64,000 nucleotides of DNA from JAFDCJ01 sp964527835 (GTDB lineage: Bacteria; Desulfobacterota; Desulfobacteria; Desulfobacterales; JAFDCJ01), in assembly GCA_964527835.1 (NCBI GenBank), contig CAZGNV010000015.1, positions 1 through 64,000 of the forward strand, in the 5' to 3' direction. Each line of letters starts with the position of its first letter. Positions within the stretch are counted from its first letter, which is position 1. A program made the translations under genes and the position numbers. Of the stretch, positions 43,612-51,832 are shown one piece after another. A model generated the notes under the pieces. It saw only the letters and a list, made by a program, of their open reading frames with translations. It did not search any database and was not told the DNA's origin.

Positions 43612-44595
43612 TTATTTAGCTCTTAATTCCTCTTTTGCCACTTCGATCAGGGCCTTTATATTCTCGCTGGGGGTCTGCGGAGTTATTGTGCACCCCGGCA
43701 TCAGAATAAAATCTTCTCCTCCTTGGCGGCAGCATCTGCGGGCAGCCGCGGCAACTTCGGCAGCGGTTTTTTTCTCAAGAATCTCAATGGGATCCAGGTT
43801 GCCGCCAATGAGTGGTTTTTGTCCAATTGCGGCGCGGATTTCTTCGACATTAATATTTTGGTCAATGCTGATCAGGGCGGCGCCGGTGTCTGCCATATCT
43901 TTAACGATGGGCATAATCTTTCCGCAAATATGGAGCAGGACCGGTCTGTCAACGCTGCTGACTTGACGTTTTAACATGGGCAATGCAAATTCGTTAAACA
44001 TTGCCGGAGAAATCAGGTCGGTGGAAGCCATCGGATCCGGCAGAAAAAAAATATCGGCGCCGCAATCCACCAATGCTTCGGTGTAGGTGATAAGAAACCG
44101 GGTGACTTTTTCCAGCAGGCTTTTAACCATTGCAGGATTTAAGGCCATGTTCAGCATCAAATTGTCCATGCCCAGAATTCGACCGGTTGATGTCAGGGGC
44201 CCGGGACTGTTGACGATCACCGGAATTTGTTTTGTCGCCTGTCGGCTCAGGGTGCTCACGGCCTGCAGCATCGCCTGGATTCTGGCACAATTGCCGATTT
44301 CAGGGATGTCCAGTTGAGCGACTTCTGCCGGGTCGGCAAAAGTGTGCGTCTGCCTGACAAAGGGCTCTCTTTGGCCGTAGCCGACTTGGCATCCAAAGGC
44401 CTCGGCAACATAGGTGCTGTCACCCATTATCGGCAGGCAATTGTATCCGACTTTTTGCTGATAATCATAGAAGGCCTGGGCCAGCAGTTGACTATTCGAA
44501 ACGATGGTCTCTAGGGGCGTCTGTTCGGATGAAATCGTATAGGTCGTCACGATGGGAAGAAAGGTTTGATTTATCGCATTATGATTTGCCGCCAT
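43612..44595 (-). CDS. MtaA/CmuA-like (UroD-fold) methyltransferase
   Basis: A 327-residue protein of the uroporphyrinogen decarboxylase fold, in the branch that moves methyl groups between a corrinoid and a thiol or folate acceptor. The zinc-thiolate set is present: HIC (LLHICGKI) plus a distant Cys in LMPGCTI, and the substrate-side Glu/Asp motifs are typical of MtaA/MtbA. True heme UroD has different active-site residues. The frame extends upstream to 44673, but its first residues, MMALENDFLR, are encoded by a dispersed repeat; MAANHNAINQTF at 44595 is the more natural start. It is in the operon with livF2 and the RdhA-like gene. Confidence 0.78.
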   Translation of the reverse strand: MAANHNAINQTFLPIVTTYTISSEQTPLETIVSNSQLLAQAFYDYQQKVGYNCLPIMGDSTYVAEAFGCQVGYGQREPFVRQTHTFADPAEVAQLDIPEIGNCARIQAMLQAVSTLSRQATKQIPVIVNSPGPLTSTGRILGMDNLMLNMALNPAMVKSLLEKVTRFLITYTEALVDCGADIFFLPDPMASTDLISPAMFNEFALPMLKRQVSSVDRPVLLHICGKIMPIVKDMADTGAALISIDQNINVEEIRAAIGQKPLIGGNLDPIEILEKKTAAEVAAAARRCCRQGGEDFILMPGCTITPQTPSENIKALIEVAKEELRAK

Positions 44596-44642
44596 GGGGC
44601 CTGCCGTCTTTTTCGGATTGTTTGAGGTAAAGTATTGAAGGT

Positions 44643-44698
44643 GTCGTAAAAAGTCATTTTCGAGCGCCATCAATCCTTTTTTACGACTTCATCAGTAC
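44643..44698. repeat. Dispersed repeat, short copy with terminal inverted repeats
   Basis: GTCGTAAAAA (44643-44652) and TTTTTACGAC (44678-44687) are 10-bp inverted ends enclosing GTCATTTTCGAGCGCC; the TTCATCAG tail follows. Compared with copies A and B it lacks the 130-base interior. It lies between livF2 and the MtaA-like gene and supplies the in-frame ATG codons at its 5' end. Confidence 0.8.
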
Positions 44699-45408
44699 TA
44701 GATGCCCAGATAAGCTGTTTTCAGATATTCATCGTTCAGCAGCTCCTTGCCGGTCCCCTCCATTACAATGCGGCCGTTCTCAATCACATAGCCCCGATCG
44801 GCAAGCGTCAGCGCCTTATAAACATTTTGCTCAACGATGAGGATGGCCACGTTTTCTTTTTTTATTTTTTCAATGACCTGAAAGGTTGTTTCCACCAAAA
44901 GCGGCGCCAATCCAAGAGAAGGCTCATCGATGGCTAAAAGCAGGGGGCGGGCCATCAATCCCCGTGCAATGGCAAGCATTTGCTGTTCGCCGCCACTCAG
45001 GGAGCCTGCCATCTGGTTTTTGTGTTCGGCAAGAACCGGGAATATGCCATAGACTTCCTTGATTATCTCGTCTTTATCAGCTCGTGATCTTTGGCAGTAA
45101 GCGCCGACTTCCAGATTGTCCTGCACACTCAGCAGGGGGAAAACACGTCGGCCCTCGGGAACGTGGATGATTCCGCGCTCTACGATCTCATAGGGCGGCA
45201 GTCCGGCGAGCTGCTTTCCATTAAACTGGATAGAACCGGACACTTTTTTCAACAAGCCCGAAAGGGAGCGCAAAAGGGTGCTTTTACCGGCGGCGTTGGC
45301 GCCCACGATGGAAATAACTTCACCCGGATTGACTTCGAAGCAAATGTCATGCAGCACCTGGAGCTCTTCGTAAGACGCATTTAATTTATCGACTTTGAGC
45401 AGCGGCAT
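44698..45408 (-). CDS. livF: LivF-type ABC ATPase, system 2
   Basis: A 236-residue ATPase starting MPLLKVDKLNASYEEL. Walker A GANAAGKSTLL, signature LSGGEQQMLAIARGL, Walker B LLAIDEPSLGL. The ATG at 45408 has GGAG upstream and overlaps livG2 by 23 bases. It is the last transporter gene of set 2, followed by the MtaA-like gene after a repeat. Confidence 0.9.
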   Translation of the reverse strand: MPLLKVDKLNASYEELQVLHDICFEVNPGEVISIVGANAAGKSTLLRSLSGLLKKVSGSIQFNGKQLAGLPPYEIVERGIIHVPEGRRVFPLLSVQDNLEVGAYCQRSRADKDEIIKEVYGIFPVLAEHKNQMAGSLSGGEQQMLAIARGLMARPLLLAIDEPSLGLAPLLVETTFQVIEKIKKENVAILIVEQNVYKALTLADRGYVIENGRIVMEGTGKELLNDEYLKTAYLGI

Positions 45409-46114
45409 ACTCTTCTCCAAGATAGGCCTCGATGACCTTAGGTTCACGGGCGACTTCTGCGGGAGATCCTGTGCAGATGATCTCGCCGTAGTTTAAGACG
45501 ATAATATGATCGGAAATGTTCATGATCACCTTCATGATGTGCTCGATGATAAAAAGGGTGATTCCAGAATTTGTAAGGTTGTCGATCAGCGGCAAAAAGT
45601 TTTTCAGTTCATTGGGGTTCAGGCCGGCCATGACTTCGTCCAACAGGAACAGCCGGGGGGCCGTGGCCAGGCCTTTGGCGATTTCAAGTCGCTTGCGGTC
45701 GGAAATGGTGAGATTTCTTCCAAGCAGATCCATTTTGTCCCGCATCCCGACATAATCGAGTACTTCTTCCGCCTTTTTGCGGGCTTTTCTGAGGCTTTTT
45801 TGGCGGTTCAGGGCCCCGATCATCACGTTTTTCAAGACCGGCACATTGGCAAATGGCTTTGTGATTTGAAAAGTTCGGCAGACTCCCAGGGTGCAGATGT
45901 CTTCGGGCTTCAAGCGGCTGATATCCCGGCCGTTGAATTTGATGTGCCCCGTTTTTGACCGGTAAAATCCGGTGATCAGATTAAACAGGGTCGTTTTGCC
46001 GGCGCCGTTGGGCCCGATCAGACCGACGACTTCACCTTTTCCAATGTTAAAGGAAATATTGTTCAATACGGGGTTGCCCCCAAACCATTTGCTCACGTTG
46101 CTGACTTCAAGCAT
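45386..46114 (-). CDS. livG: LivG-type ABC ATPase, system 2
   Basis: A 242-residue ATPase: Walker A GPNGAGKTTLFN, signature region LTISDRKRLEIAKGL, Walker B LFLLDEVMAGL. It partners livF2 and livHM2. The order livK-H-M-G-F is the classic one here, unlike set 1, where livK is last. Confidence 0.9.
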   Translation of the reverse strand: MLEVSNVSKWFGGNPVLNNISFNIGKGEVVGLIGPNGAGKTTLFNLITGFYRSKTGHIKFNGRDISRLKPEDICTLGVCRTFQITKPFANVPVLKNVMIGALNRQKSLRKARKKAEEVLDYVGMRDKMDLLGRNLTISDRKRLEIAKGLATAPRLFLLDEVMAGLNPNELKNFLPLIDNLTNSGITLFIIEHIMKVIMNISDHIIVLNYGEIICTGSPAEVAREPKVIEAYLGEEYAAAQSR

Positions 46115-46131
46115 GATTTTTCAGCCTCAAT

Positions 46132-47121
46132 TTAAATCTTTTCCTTCGAGACGTTGCCGACAAATTTGTCCTTGAATGTGCCGTAAATTCCCTTGGGCAT
46201 ATACAAAAGCACCAGGATCAGGATGGAAGCATAAATGATCATATGCAGCCCCGGCAGGGCGGTGCCCATCTTGGCACGCAGAAACATGGTGATCGGTATG
46301 AAAATGATCGCCCCGACAGCCGGTCCCAGCGCGGTGCCCAACCCCCCAACGATGGCGAAAAGAGCCACCTGGATGGCGATTTGAATCCTGATGACACTGC
46401 TCGGGTCGATGTAGACCAGATACTGGGCGTAAAAAGTGCCGATTACCGCAGCTAAAAAAGAACTGATCGCCATGGCAACCAGCCGTACGCGGCCGGTTTT
46501 GACGCCCAGCGCCCGGGCGGCATCCTCATTTTCCCGGAAGGCGGTGAGAAAATAGCCCAACCTTGAATTTTCGATGGCCAAAGAAATCGCAATGACCAGC
46601 ACAAACAAGGCCAGGGCGACATAAAGATAAGCAAGTTTGCTGGCAAATACCATATTGTACAAACTGGGTTCAATGGGCAGCGCAAGCCCTTCGGCGCCGG
46701 CTGTCAACGATACCCAACTCATGGCGATGATCGAGCATACCTGCCCGAAGGCCAGGGTGGCCAGGGCGAAGTAGTGGCTTCTGAGACGAAAGCAGATGAC
46801 GCCAAGCAAAACTCCCACGCAGCAGGCCAGCGCTCCTCCGGCAAACATACCCACCCACGGCGTGAGTCCGAATTTAAGAAACAGAAGCGTTGAGGTATAG
46901 GCTCCGATTCCAAAAAAAGCGTTATGGCACAAGGAAGTCATACCGGCATAACCCGAGATGATATTCCAGGAACCGGCAAATGCTCCCCACACAAAAATCA
47001 GAATAAAAGCGTCCAGAAAAAAATCATTATTGACAAATAGGGGAGCAATGCACAGGATTGCCAGGCCGGCAATGATTGCGAGCACTTGTCTGGTATGTAT
47101 TCTGTCAGCTGATGGCTTCAA
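46132..47121 (-). CDS. livM: LivM-type ABC permease, system 2
   Basis: A 329-residue permease with about ten spans. Motifs: SGYAGMTSLCHNAFFGIGAYTS and AIVGGLGTALGPAVGA. The start is a TTG at 47121 that overlaps the livH2 stop by 17 bases, with GGAG upstream; a GTG at 47085 is an alternative. Confidence 0.87.
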   Translation of the reverse strand: MKPSADRIHTRQVLAIIAGLAILCIAPLFVNNDFFLDAFILIFVWGAFAGSWNIISGYAGMTSLCHNAFFGIGAYTSTLLFLKFGLTPWVGMFAGGALACCVGVLLGVICFRLRSHYFALATLAFGQVCSIIAMSWVSLTAGAEGLALPIEPSLYNMVFASKLAYLYVALALFVLVIAISLAIENSRLGYFLTAFRENEDAARALGVKTGRVRLVAMAISSFLAAVIGTFYAQYLVYIDPSSVIRIQIAIQVALFAIVGGLGTALGPAVGAIIFIPITMFLRAKMGTALPGLHMIIYASILILVLLYMPKGIYGTFKDKFVGNVSKEKI

Positions 47122-48031
47122 TGCGTTCGAGCTCCTCTTCTCCTTTTACCCCGAAAATTCCGGATGGCCTGAACACCAGAACGGCGATGAACACCGAAAA
47201 ATAAACCGCCTGTTTACTTTCCGGGCCGATAAGAAAACCTGAAAACACTTCCACGATGCCCAGAAACAGGCCGGCGATCACCGCTCCGACAATATTGCCC
47301 ATTCCTCCGAGCACCACCGCCACGAACATCACCAGCACAAATTCAAATCCGACAAAAGGATGGACGGTGTAAATCGGTATCATCAGGGCACCGGCAATGC
47401 CGACGAGCATAATGCCGATGGCAAACGTCAATTTGTATATTTTGTCGATGTTAATTCCCATCAAAAGTGCGGTGGTGCGATCCTGGGCGGTGGCGCGAAT
47501 CACTTTGCCGACGTAGCTGAACTTCGTATAAAAATAGAAAACTGCAGATAAAGATATAGCGATGACAAAAGCGATCAGCCTTGCCGGGTTGAAAATGAGT
47601 TCTTCCAAACCCAGGGCCGGGAAAGGGCCCAATATGAATGGGCTTCGAAGATACGGCAATGAGACCGCTCTGAAATCCGCTGACCAGAAAAGCAGCGCTA
47701 GGTTTTCGATGATGATGGACAATCCCAGGGTGACAAAGATCTGGGTCAGGTGCGGCGCTCCAATGGTTTTTTTGATAAAGACCTGATAAACGATGATGCC
47801 GATGAGAAACAGCAACGGGATCACGATGAAAATTGATAAATAGGGGTCCAGCTGGAAATAATGATACAGCCAGAAGCTTACATACATGGCGATCATTAGA
47901 AACTCGCCATGGGCGAAATTAACGATTTTCATCACTCCGAAAATCAGTGTCAGCCCGATGCTCGCCAGGGCATAGATTCCCCCCAGCAGGATTCCGGCAA
48001 TGAGCAGTTGGATTAATATGGTAGCATCCAT
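47105..48031 (-). CDS. livH: LivH-type ABC permease, system 2
   Basis: A 308-residue permease with about eight spans. Motifs: LLIAGILLGGIYALASIGLTL and VVLGGMGNIVGAVIAGLFLG. It lies 92 bases after the binding-protein stop; the spacer starts with a hairpin (48097-48123). Confidence 0.88.
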   Translation of the reverse strand: MDATILIQLLIAGILLGGIYALASIGLTLIFGVMKIVNFAHGEFLMIAMYVSFWLYHYFQLDPYLSIFIVIPLLFLIGIIVYQVFIKKTIGAPHLTQIFVTLGLSIIIENLALLFWSADFRAVSLPYLRSPFILGPFPALGLEELIFNPARLIAFVIAISLSAVFYFYTKFSYVGKVIRATAQDRTTALLMGINIDKIYKLTFAIGIMLVGIAGALMIPIYTVHPFVGFEFVLVMFVAVVLGGMGNIVGAVIAGLFLGIVEVFSGFLIGPESKQAVYFSVFIAVLVFRPSGIFGVKGEEELERIEAIS

Positions 48032-48096
48032 TGGCGCTTGACCTTATTCAATTACAGAGCGGGGAATGAATTCGCTTAAGCGGTAATATTGTTCAT

Positions 48097-48123
48097 CCCT
48101 CGGTAACGTGACAGAGCCGAGGG
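48097..48123 (-). terminator. Hairpin after livK2 (attenuator type)
   Basis: Stem CCCTCGG / CCGAGGG (48097-48103, 48117-48123) directly after the livK2 stop on the minus strand, 13-base loop and no T-tract. It likely stabilises the binding-protein message relative to the permease genes, as with the hairpin at 17806-17855. Confidence 0.5.
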
Positions 48124-49368
48124 TTATTTTAAGATCAGCTTTGATGTGGCCACTTCTTTTGGAAATATGAGTTTCAGTTTTCCATCTTGCCACTGGTTGA
48201 TCCCGGCAGCGGAATAAAGATTTTGACCGGCGTTTTTGGCATCCGGTCCGGCAAACTTGATTCCCCAGTTCAAAACGCCCTGACCCTTGGGTACATCCAG
48301 GCTTAACGCGGCTGCGCGCAGTTTGTCGGGATCGAGGCTGGCGGCTTTGGGCAGAATAAATTTATATAATACCCAGGCGCCGGCAAATCCGACAAAGGAT
48401 GTCGGGTTGGGGTATTGCCCGTTGTGACTTTTCTTGTACCGCTCGATGAATTCGCTGGAATCGGCTTTCGGGCGGTCGGACAGGTTCGTAACGGAAAATT
48501 CCGAAGGAATGCCAAAGGCGATGATGCCGTTGGCATCTTCTCCCAGGGCTTTATAAAAGTCCGGGTTTCCCTGCCCGGCGGTGCTGCCGATAATCATGCC
48601 CTTCAATCTTAATTCTCTGGCCTGGCGGTGAAAAAGGATGGCATCATTGATATATTGGGCCGCAAAAATAATATCAGGCTTGGCCTGTTTGAGCTTCAGG
48701 ATCAGACCGGAAAGATCGGCTGATTTGGAGCTGTAGCTCTGGGAGGACACCAGGTTGAGCCCCAGCTGTTTGATCCTGGCGGCGAGTCCTTTGCCGGTGG
48801 ACCTCCCGAAGCCTCCGTCTTCATGCACGATGGCAAGCCGAAGATCCTGGGCCTTTTTGCCCAGTTTGGGCGCTATTTCGGCGGCCACAAAATCAACGAT
48901 CTGTTTGGCCATCATGCCGCCGCTGAAGGTGGTTCTAAATAGATATTTAAACCCGCGGGCTGTGATCAGCCCCGAAACACCTTCGTTTTCAATGTAGAAA
49001 ACCTTGTTTTTTTCGGCAACCACCGTGGCGGCCATCGAAAGGCTGCTGGACTGGGTTCCGATGATGGCGGTAACTTTCTCGTTGGTAATCAGCCGATTGG
49101 CTTCACTGGCCGCCGCCTGGGGGTCCGGAGCATCGGCGCTGACCAGGACCACCTTTTTGCCCAGAACACCACCGGCATCGTTGATCATTTCGGTGGCAGT
49201 TTTGACTCCGTCAAAATTTTTAACGCCGTTTTTGGAATTGGGCCCTGATAGCGGAAAAATGGTGCCGATGCGCCAGACGTCGTCGGCCGCAAACACCATA
49301 CTGCTGCTGAAAAACACAACTAGTAAAAGGGCAGTCAATACTCGAACAGTCGGAAAATTTTTCATCAT
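48124..49368 (-). CDS. livK: LivK-type ABC binding protein, system 2
   Basis: A 414-residue periplasmic binding protein. The N-terminus MMKNFPTVRVLTALLLVVFF is a signal peptide cleaved after SMVFA. The fold begins DVWRIGTIFPLSGPNSKNGV. GGAGGAGG lies just before tandem ATG codons. The gene begins the livKHMGF set, 61 bases after the Mo-enzyme gene. The ligand is unknown; its position between two redox genes and the hut genes suggests an imidazole- or amino-acid-type compound. Confidence 0.87.
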   Translation of the reverse strand: MMKNFPTVRVLTALLLVVFFSSSMVFAADDVWRIGTIFPLSGPNSKNGVKNFDGVKTATEMINDAGGVLGKKVVLVSADAPDPQAAASEANRLITNEKVTAIIGTQSSSLSMAATVVAEKNKVFYIENEGVSGLITARGFKYLFRTTFSGGMMAKQIVDFVAAEIAPKLGKKAQDLRLAIVHEDGGFGRSTGKGLAARIKQLGLNLVSSQSYSSKSADLSGLILKLKQAKPDIIFAAQYINDAILFHRQARELRLKGMIIGSTAGQGNPDFYKALGEDANGIIAFGIPSEFSVTNLSDRPKADSSEFIERYKKSHNGQYPNPTSFVGFAGAWVLYKFILPKAASLDPDKLRAAALSLDVPKGQGVLNWGIKFAGPDAKNAGQNLYSAAGINQWQDGKLKLIFPKEVATSKLILK

Positions 49369-49429
49369 GCCTCCTCCTTTGCTTACATCATGGGTGGTTA
49401 AAGAAAATGGATGCCGGTTGCGAATTCCT

Positions 49430-51598
49430 TCAACTTTTATATATCCGGCAGCAAAATCCTCTCAAATTGCTGGAACCCATCTCGCGGTTAAAGGGCGGCG
49501 AGTTGTTGGTCAACACATTCATGTTGGATTCGGCCCAGTTAAAAAGCGGCTGTTCCTGGCATTCCGGAAAATACCAGCCATAGTCGATTTCCACTATCCG
49601 GGGGTCGATCTCGTTGCTCAATTCGGCTTTTTGCCGGATTTTCCCCCGGCGGTTCTCGATGGTGACCCGATCCCCGGGTGCGATGCCAAGGCTGGCGGCG
49701 GTTTGAGGGTGGATGCGCACCAGGGGTTCCGGGTGCATCTTCCTTAGCGCTGGAATCTGCCTGTCCCTGGAATGCTTGAAAAACGCGCTTTTGCGGTTTA
49801 CCGCCACCAGGGGGAACTTCCCGGCCAGGCCGGGATCGCTCAACGGAGTCTCGGGCAACTCCCTGAAAGCCGGCAAGGGGTCGACCCCTGCTTTTTCCAG
49901 TTGCTCCGAGAACAATTCCACCTTGCCCGATGGCGTGTCAAATCCGTGCCTTGCAAAATGCCGGTAGTGTTTGGTCCCGGCGAGGCAGCCGATTTTTCTG
50001 AATTCATCAAATGTGATGCCGGCCGGTTCCATGATCCAATCCAGCATCTGCCGGCTGTTTTTCCAGAAGCCGGGCAAAGCCAGTTTTTTGGCCAACTCGT
50101 TGATGATCTTCATATCCGACCAGCTTTGTCCGACCGTGGCGACTTTTTGCTGAACGGAGGCAATGGGAATGTGGCAGGGCGCTTCGATGCTGTCGAACTC
50201 GAGATGGGAGGCCGCCGGCAGGACGATATCGGCCATCATGGCGGTCGGCGTCATGAACATGTCGCTGACCACCAGAAATTCCAGCCTCGACAGGGCCTGG
50301 TAGGTTTCGTTGCTGTTGGGATAGGAAGTCAGGATATTGGCCCCCTGGATGAAAACCGATCGAACTGGATAGGGGTCTTCATAGAGGATGGACTTTATCA
50401 CCCGTTGCGGCAGCACGTAGGAGATGAAAGGCGCCAGATGATCCGCCCGGCTCAATGCCCGGCGCCGCCGTTCAGTCGGCACCTTGCTGTGGCAGGTCAC
50501 CTCCGCCGGCGAGGCGGGAATGTGTTTGTCTGTTGCTCCAGGGGCCGTGGTCTCAGACTCCGGCGCCATGAAGGGAATCGGATAGACATTGTGGGTTGCG
50601 ATTCCGTCCCACTTCAGCTCGCCGCCGGGAATTGCCAGGTTGCCCGTGATGGCCCGCAGCATGGCAATCGCCCGGCAGGTCTGAAAGCTGTTGAGATTGG
50701 TATCCAGTCCGTTGCCCCAGTGGATCACACCGGGCCTGCCGGAGGCAAACATCCGGGCGGCCTGGACGATCTGCGCTGCCTGCGTCCAGGTCAACTCGGC
50801 TGTCTTGTCAACACCATAGTCCTGGACATGGCTTTTGAGCCGGTCGAATCCCACCGTCCACTCACGGACAAAGGCGGCATCAAATAATTTTTCGTTGATG
50901 ATCACATTGATGAAACTCAACGCCAGGGCCAGATCGGTTCCCGGTCGTATTTGCAGCCAGAGATCGGCTTTTTGGGCCAGTTTTGATTTCAAGGGGTCGA
51001 TGACGATCAGCTTTGAACCGTTTTTGACGGCCTGGCTGATGTCGGTGTAAACGCTGATGCAGGAGCGCGCCGGGTCGCAGCCCCAGACCACGATGCATTG
51101 GGGGGGATAATCGAAATCCGGCACGGCATAATAGCCGTAGGTGAATTGGGATGCTTTTTCTCCGGGAACAAAGCAAATGGAGGCCATGGAGGCATAATTC
51201 GGTGTCCCGAGGGTATTTGCGAATCGACTCAGAAAAAGGTCGGCAATCCCCTTGCAGCCGCCTTTTATGACCTGGATGGATTCAACCCCATACTTCGATT
51301 TTGCCTGTAAAAGATTGGAGGCCACCGCGTCGAGGGCCTCATCCCACCCGATGGGCTGCCAGTTTCCCTGGCCCCTGTCGCCGGTTCTTCGCAAAGGTTG
51401 TTTGAGGCGGTGGGGATTGTCGAGGTAGTCCAGGGCCACCCGTCCTTTTTTGCACAGCACCCCGCGGCTGACAGGATGATGAGGATCCCCGGATATTTTG
51501 ACCGGCCGATCATTTTCGATGTGGATCAAAATCCCACAGCTGTGATAACACAGGCGGCAGGTGGATTTGACGATGCGCTCGGACAATGTTTTTCCCAC
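49430..51598 (-). CDS. Molybdopterin (bis-MGD) oxidoreductase, catalytic subunit
   Basis: A 722-residue Mo/W-bisMGD enzyme of the DMSO-reductase superfamily. The N-terminal 4Fe-4S set is C14, C17, C21 and C49 (CRLCYHSC and RGVLCKKG). A Cys at 142 (ASICFVPG) is at the place where many members have the metal ligand. The final domain (VRIHPQTAASLGIAPGDRVTIENRRG) is the molydopterin-binding beta barrel. There is no Tat signal, so it is cytoplasmic. No electron-transfer or membrane subunit is next to it, as in acetylene hydratase or some hydroxylases/transhydroxylases. It is the first leftward gene from the HutC-type promoter, so it is probably part of the hut regulon. The reaction is unknown. Confidence 0.85.
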   Translation of the reverse strand: MGKTLSERIVKSTCRLCYHSCGILIHIENDRPVKISGDPHHPVSRGVLCKKGRVALDYLDNPHRLKQPLRRTGDRGQGNWQPIGWDEALDAVASNLLQAKSKYGVESIQVIKGGCKGIADLFLSRFANTLGTPNYASMASICFVPGEKASQFTYGYYAVPDFDYPPQCIVVWGCDPARSCISVYTDISQAVKNGSKLIVIDPLKSKLAQKADLWLQIRPGTDLALALSFINVIINEKLFDAAFVREWTVGFDRLKSHVQDYGVDKTAELTWTQAAQIVQAARMFASGRPGVIHWGNGLDTNLNSFQTCRAIAMLRAITGNLAIPGGELKWDGIATHNVYPIPFMAPESETTAPGATDKHIPASPAEVTCHSKVPTERRRRALSRADHLAPFISYVLPQRVIKSILYEDPYPVRSVFIQGANILTSYPNSNETYQALSRLEFLVVSDMFMTPTAMMADIVLPAASHLEFDSIEAPCHIPIASVQQKVATVGQSWSDMKIINELAKKLALPGFWKNSRQMLDWIMEPAGITFDEFRKIGCLAGTKHYRHFARHGFDTPSGKVELFSEQLEKAGVDPLPAFRELPETPLSDPGLAGKFPLVAVNRKSAFFKHSRDRQIPALRKMHPEPLVRIHPQTAASLGIAPGDRVTIENRRGKIRQKAELSNEIDPRIVEIDYGWYFPECQEQPLFNWAESNMNVLTNNSPPFNREMGSSNLRGFCCRIYKS

Positions 51599-51739
51599 GG
51601 TTGCGATTGCGGTCAGCCGGTGCTGAAAACGCGGTTAAAGGGTATCGATCCGCACAGCCTCAGGGATTTTCAGTCGATTGGGTTTCAGGCAGCAGCCGGC
51701 CTAAAATTATCCTTGAAATTAACAATTCAAATGTATATG

Positions 51740-51753
51740 CTTGTATTTACAAG
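51740..51753. promoter_or_regulatory. HutC operator
   Basis: The perfect palindrome CTTGTATTTACAAG (arms CTTGTA / TACAAG) matches the known HutC-type site CTTGTAT-TACAAG. It lies in the 234-base divergent spacer between the Mo-enzyme gene and hutC, so one site can control both leftward and rightward transcription. Urocanate is the usual inducer of HutC. Confidence 0.75.
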
Positions 51754-51754
51754 T

Positions 51755-51783
51755 TTGACGATACATGTCAATAAAAAAATAAT
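51755..51783 (+). promoter_or_regulatory. Probable promoter of hutC
   Basis: -35 TTGACG (51755-51760), 17-base spacer, -10 AATAAT (51778-51783). The -35 directly touches the HutC palindrome. The AT-rich spacer also contains sequence that could act as the leftward promoter, but no clear pair was found. Confidence 0.55.
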
Positions 51784-51832
51784 TATGCTGGCTCGCGACT
51801 GAATCCACGGACTTCTATGGAGTGAATGATCA

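Noticed and set aside
43612..44595. Uroporphyrinogen decarboxylase of heme synthesis
   Set aside because: The HxC plus distant Cys zinc set and the corrinoid/transporter context fit MtaA/CmuA-type methyltransferases better.
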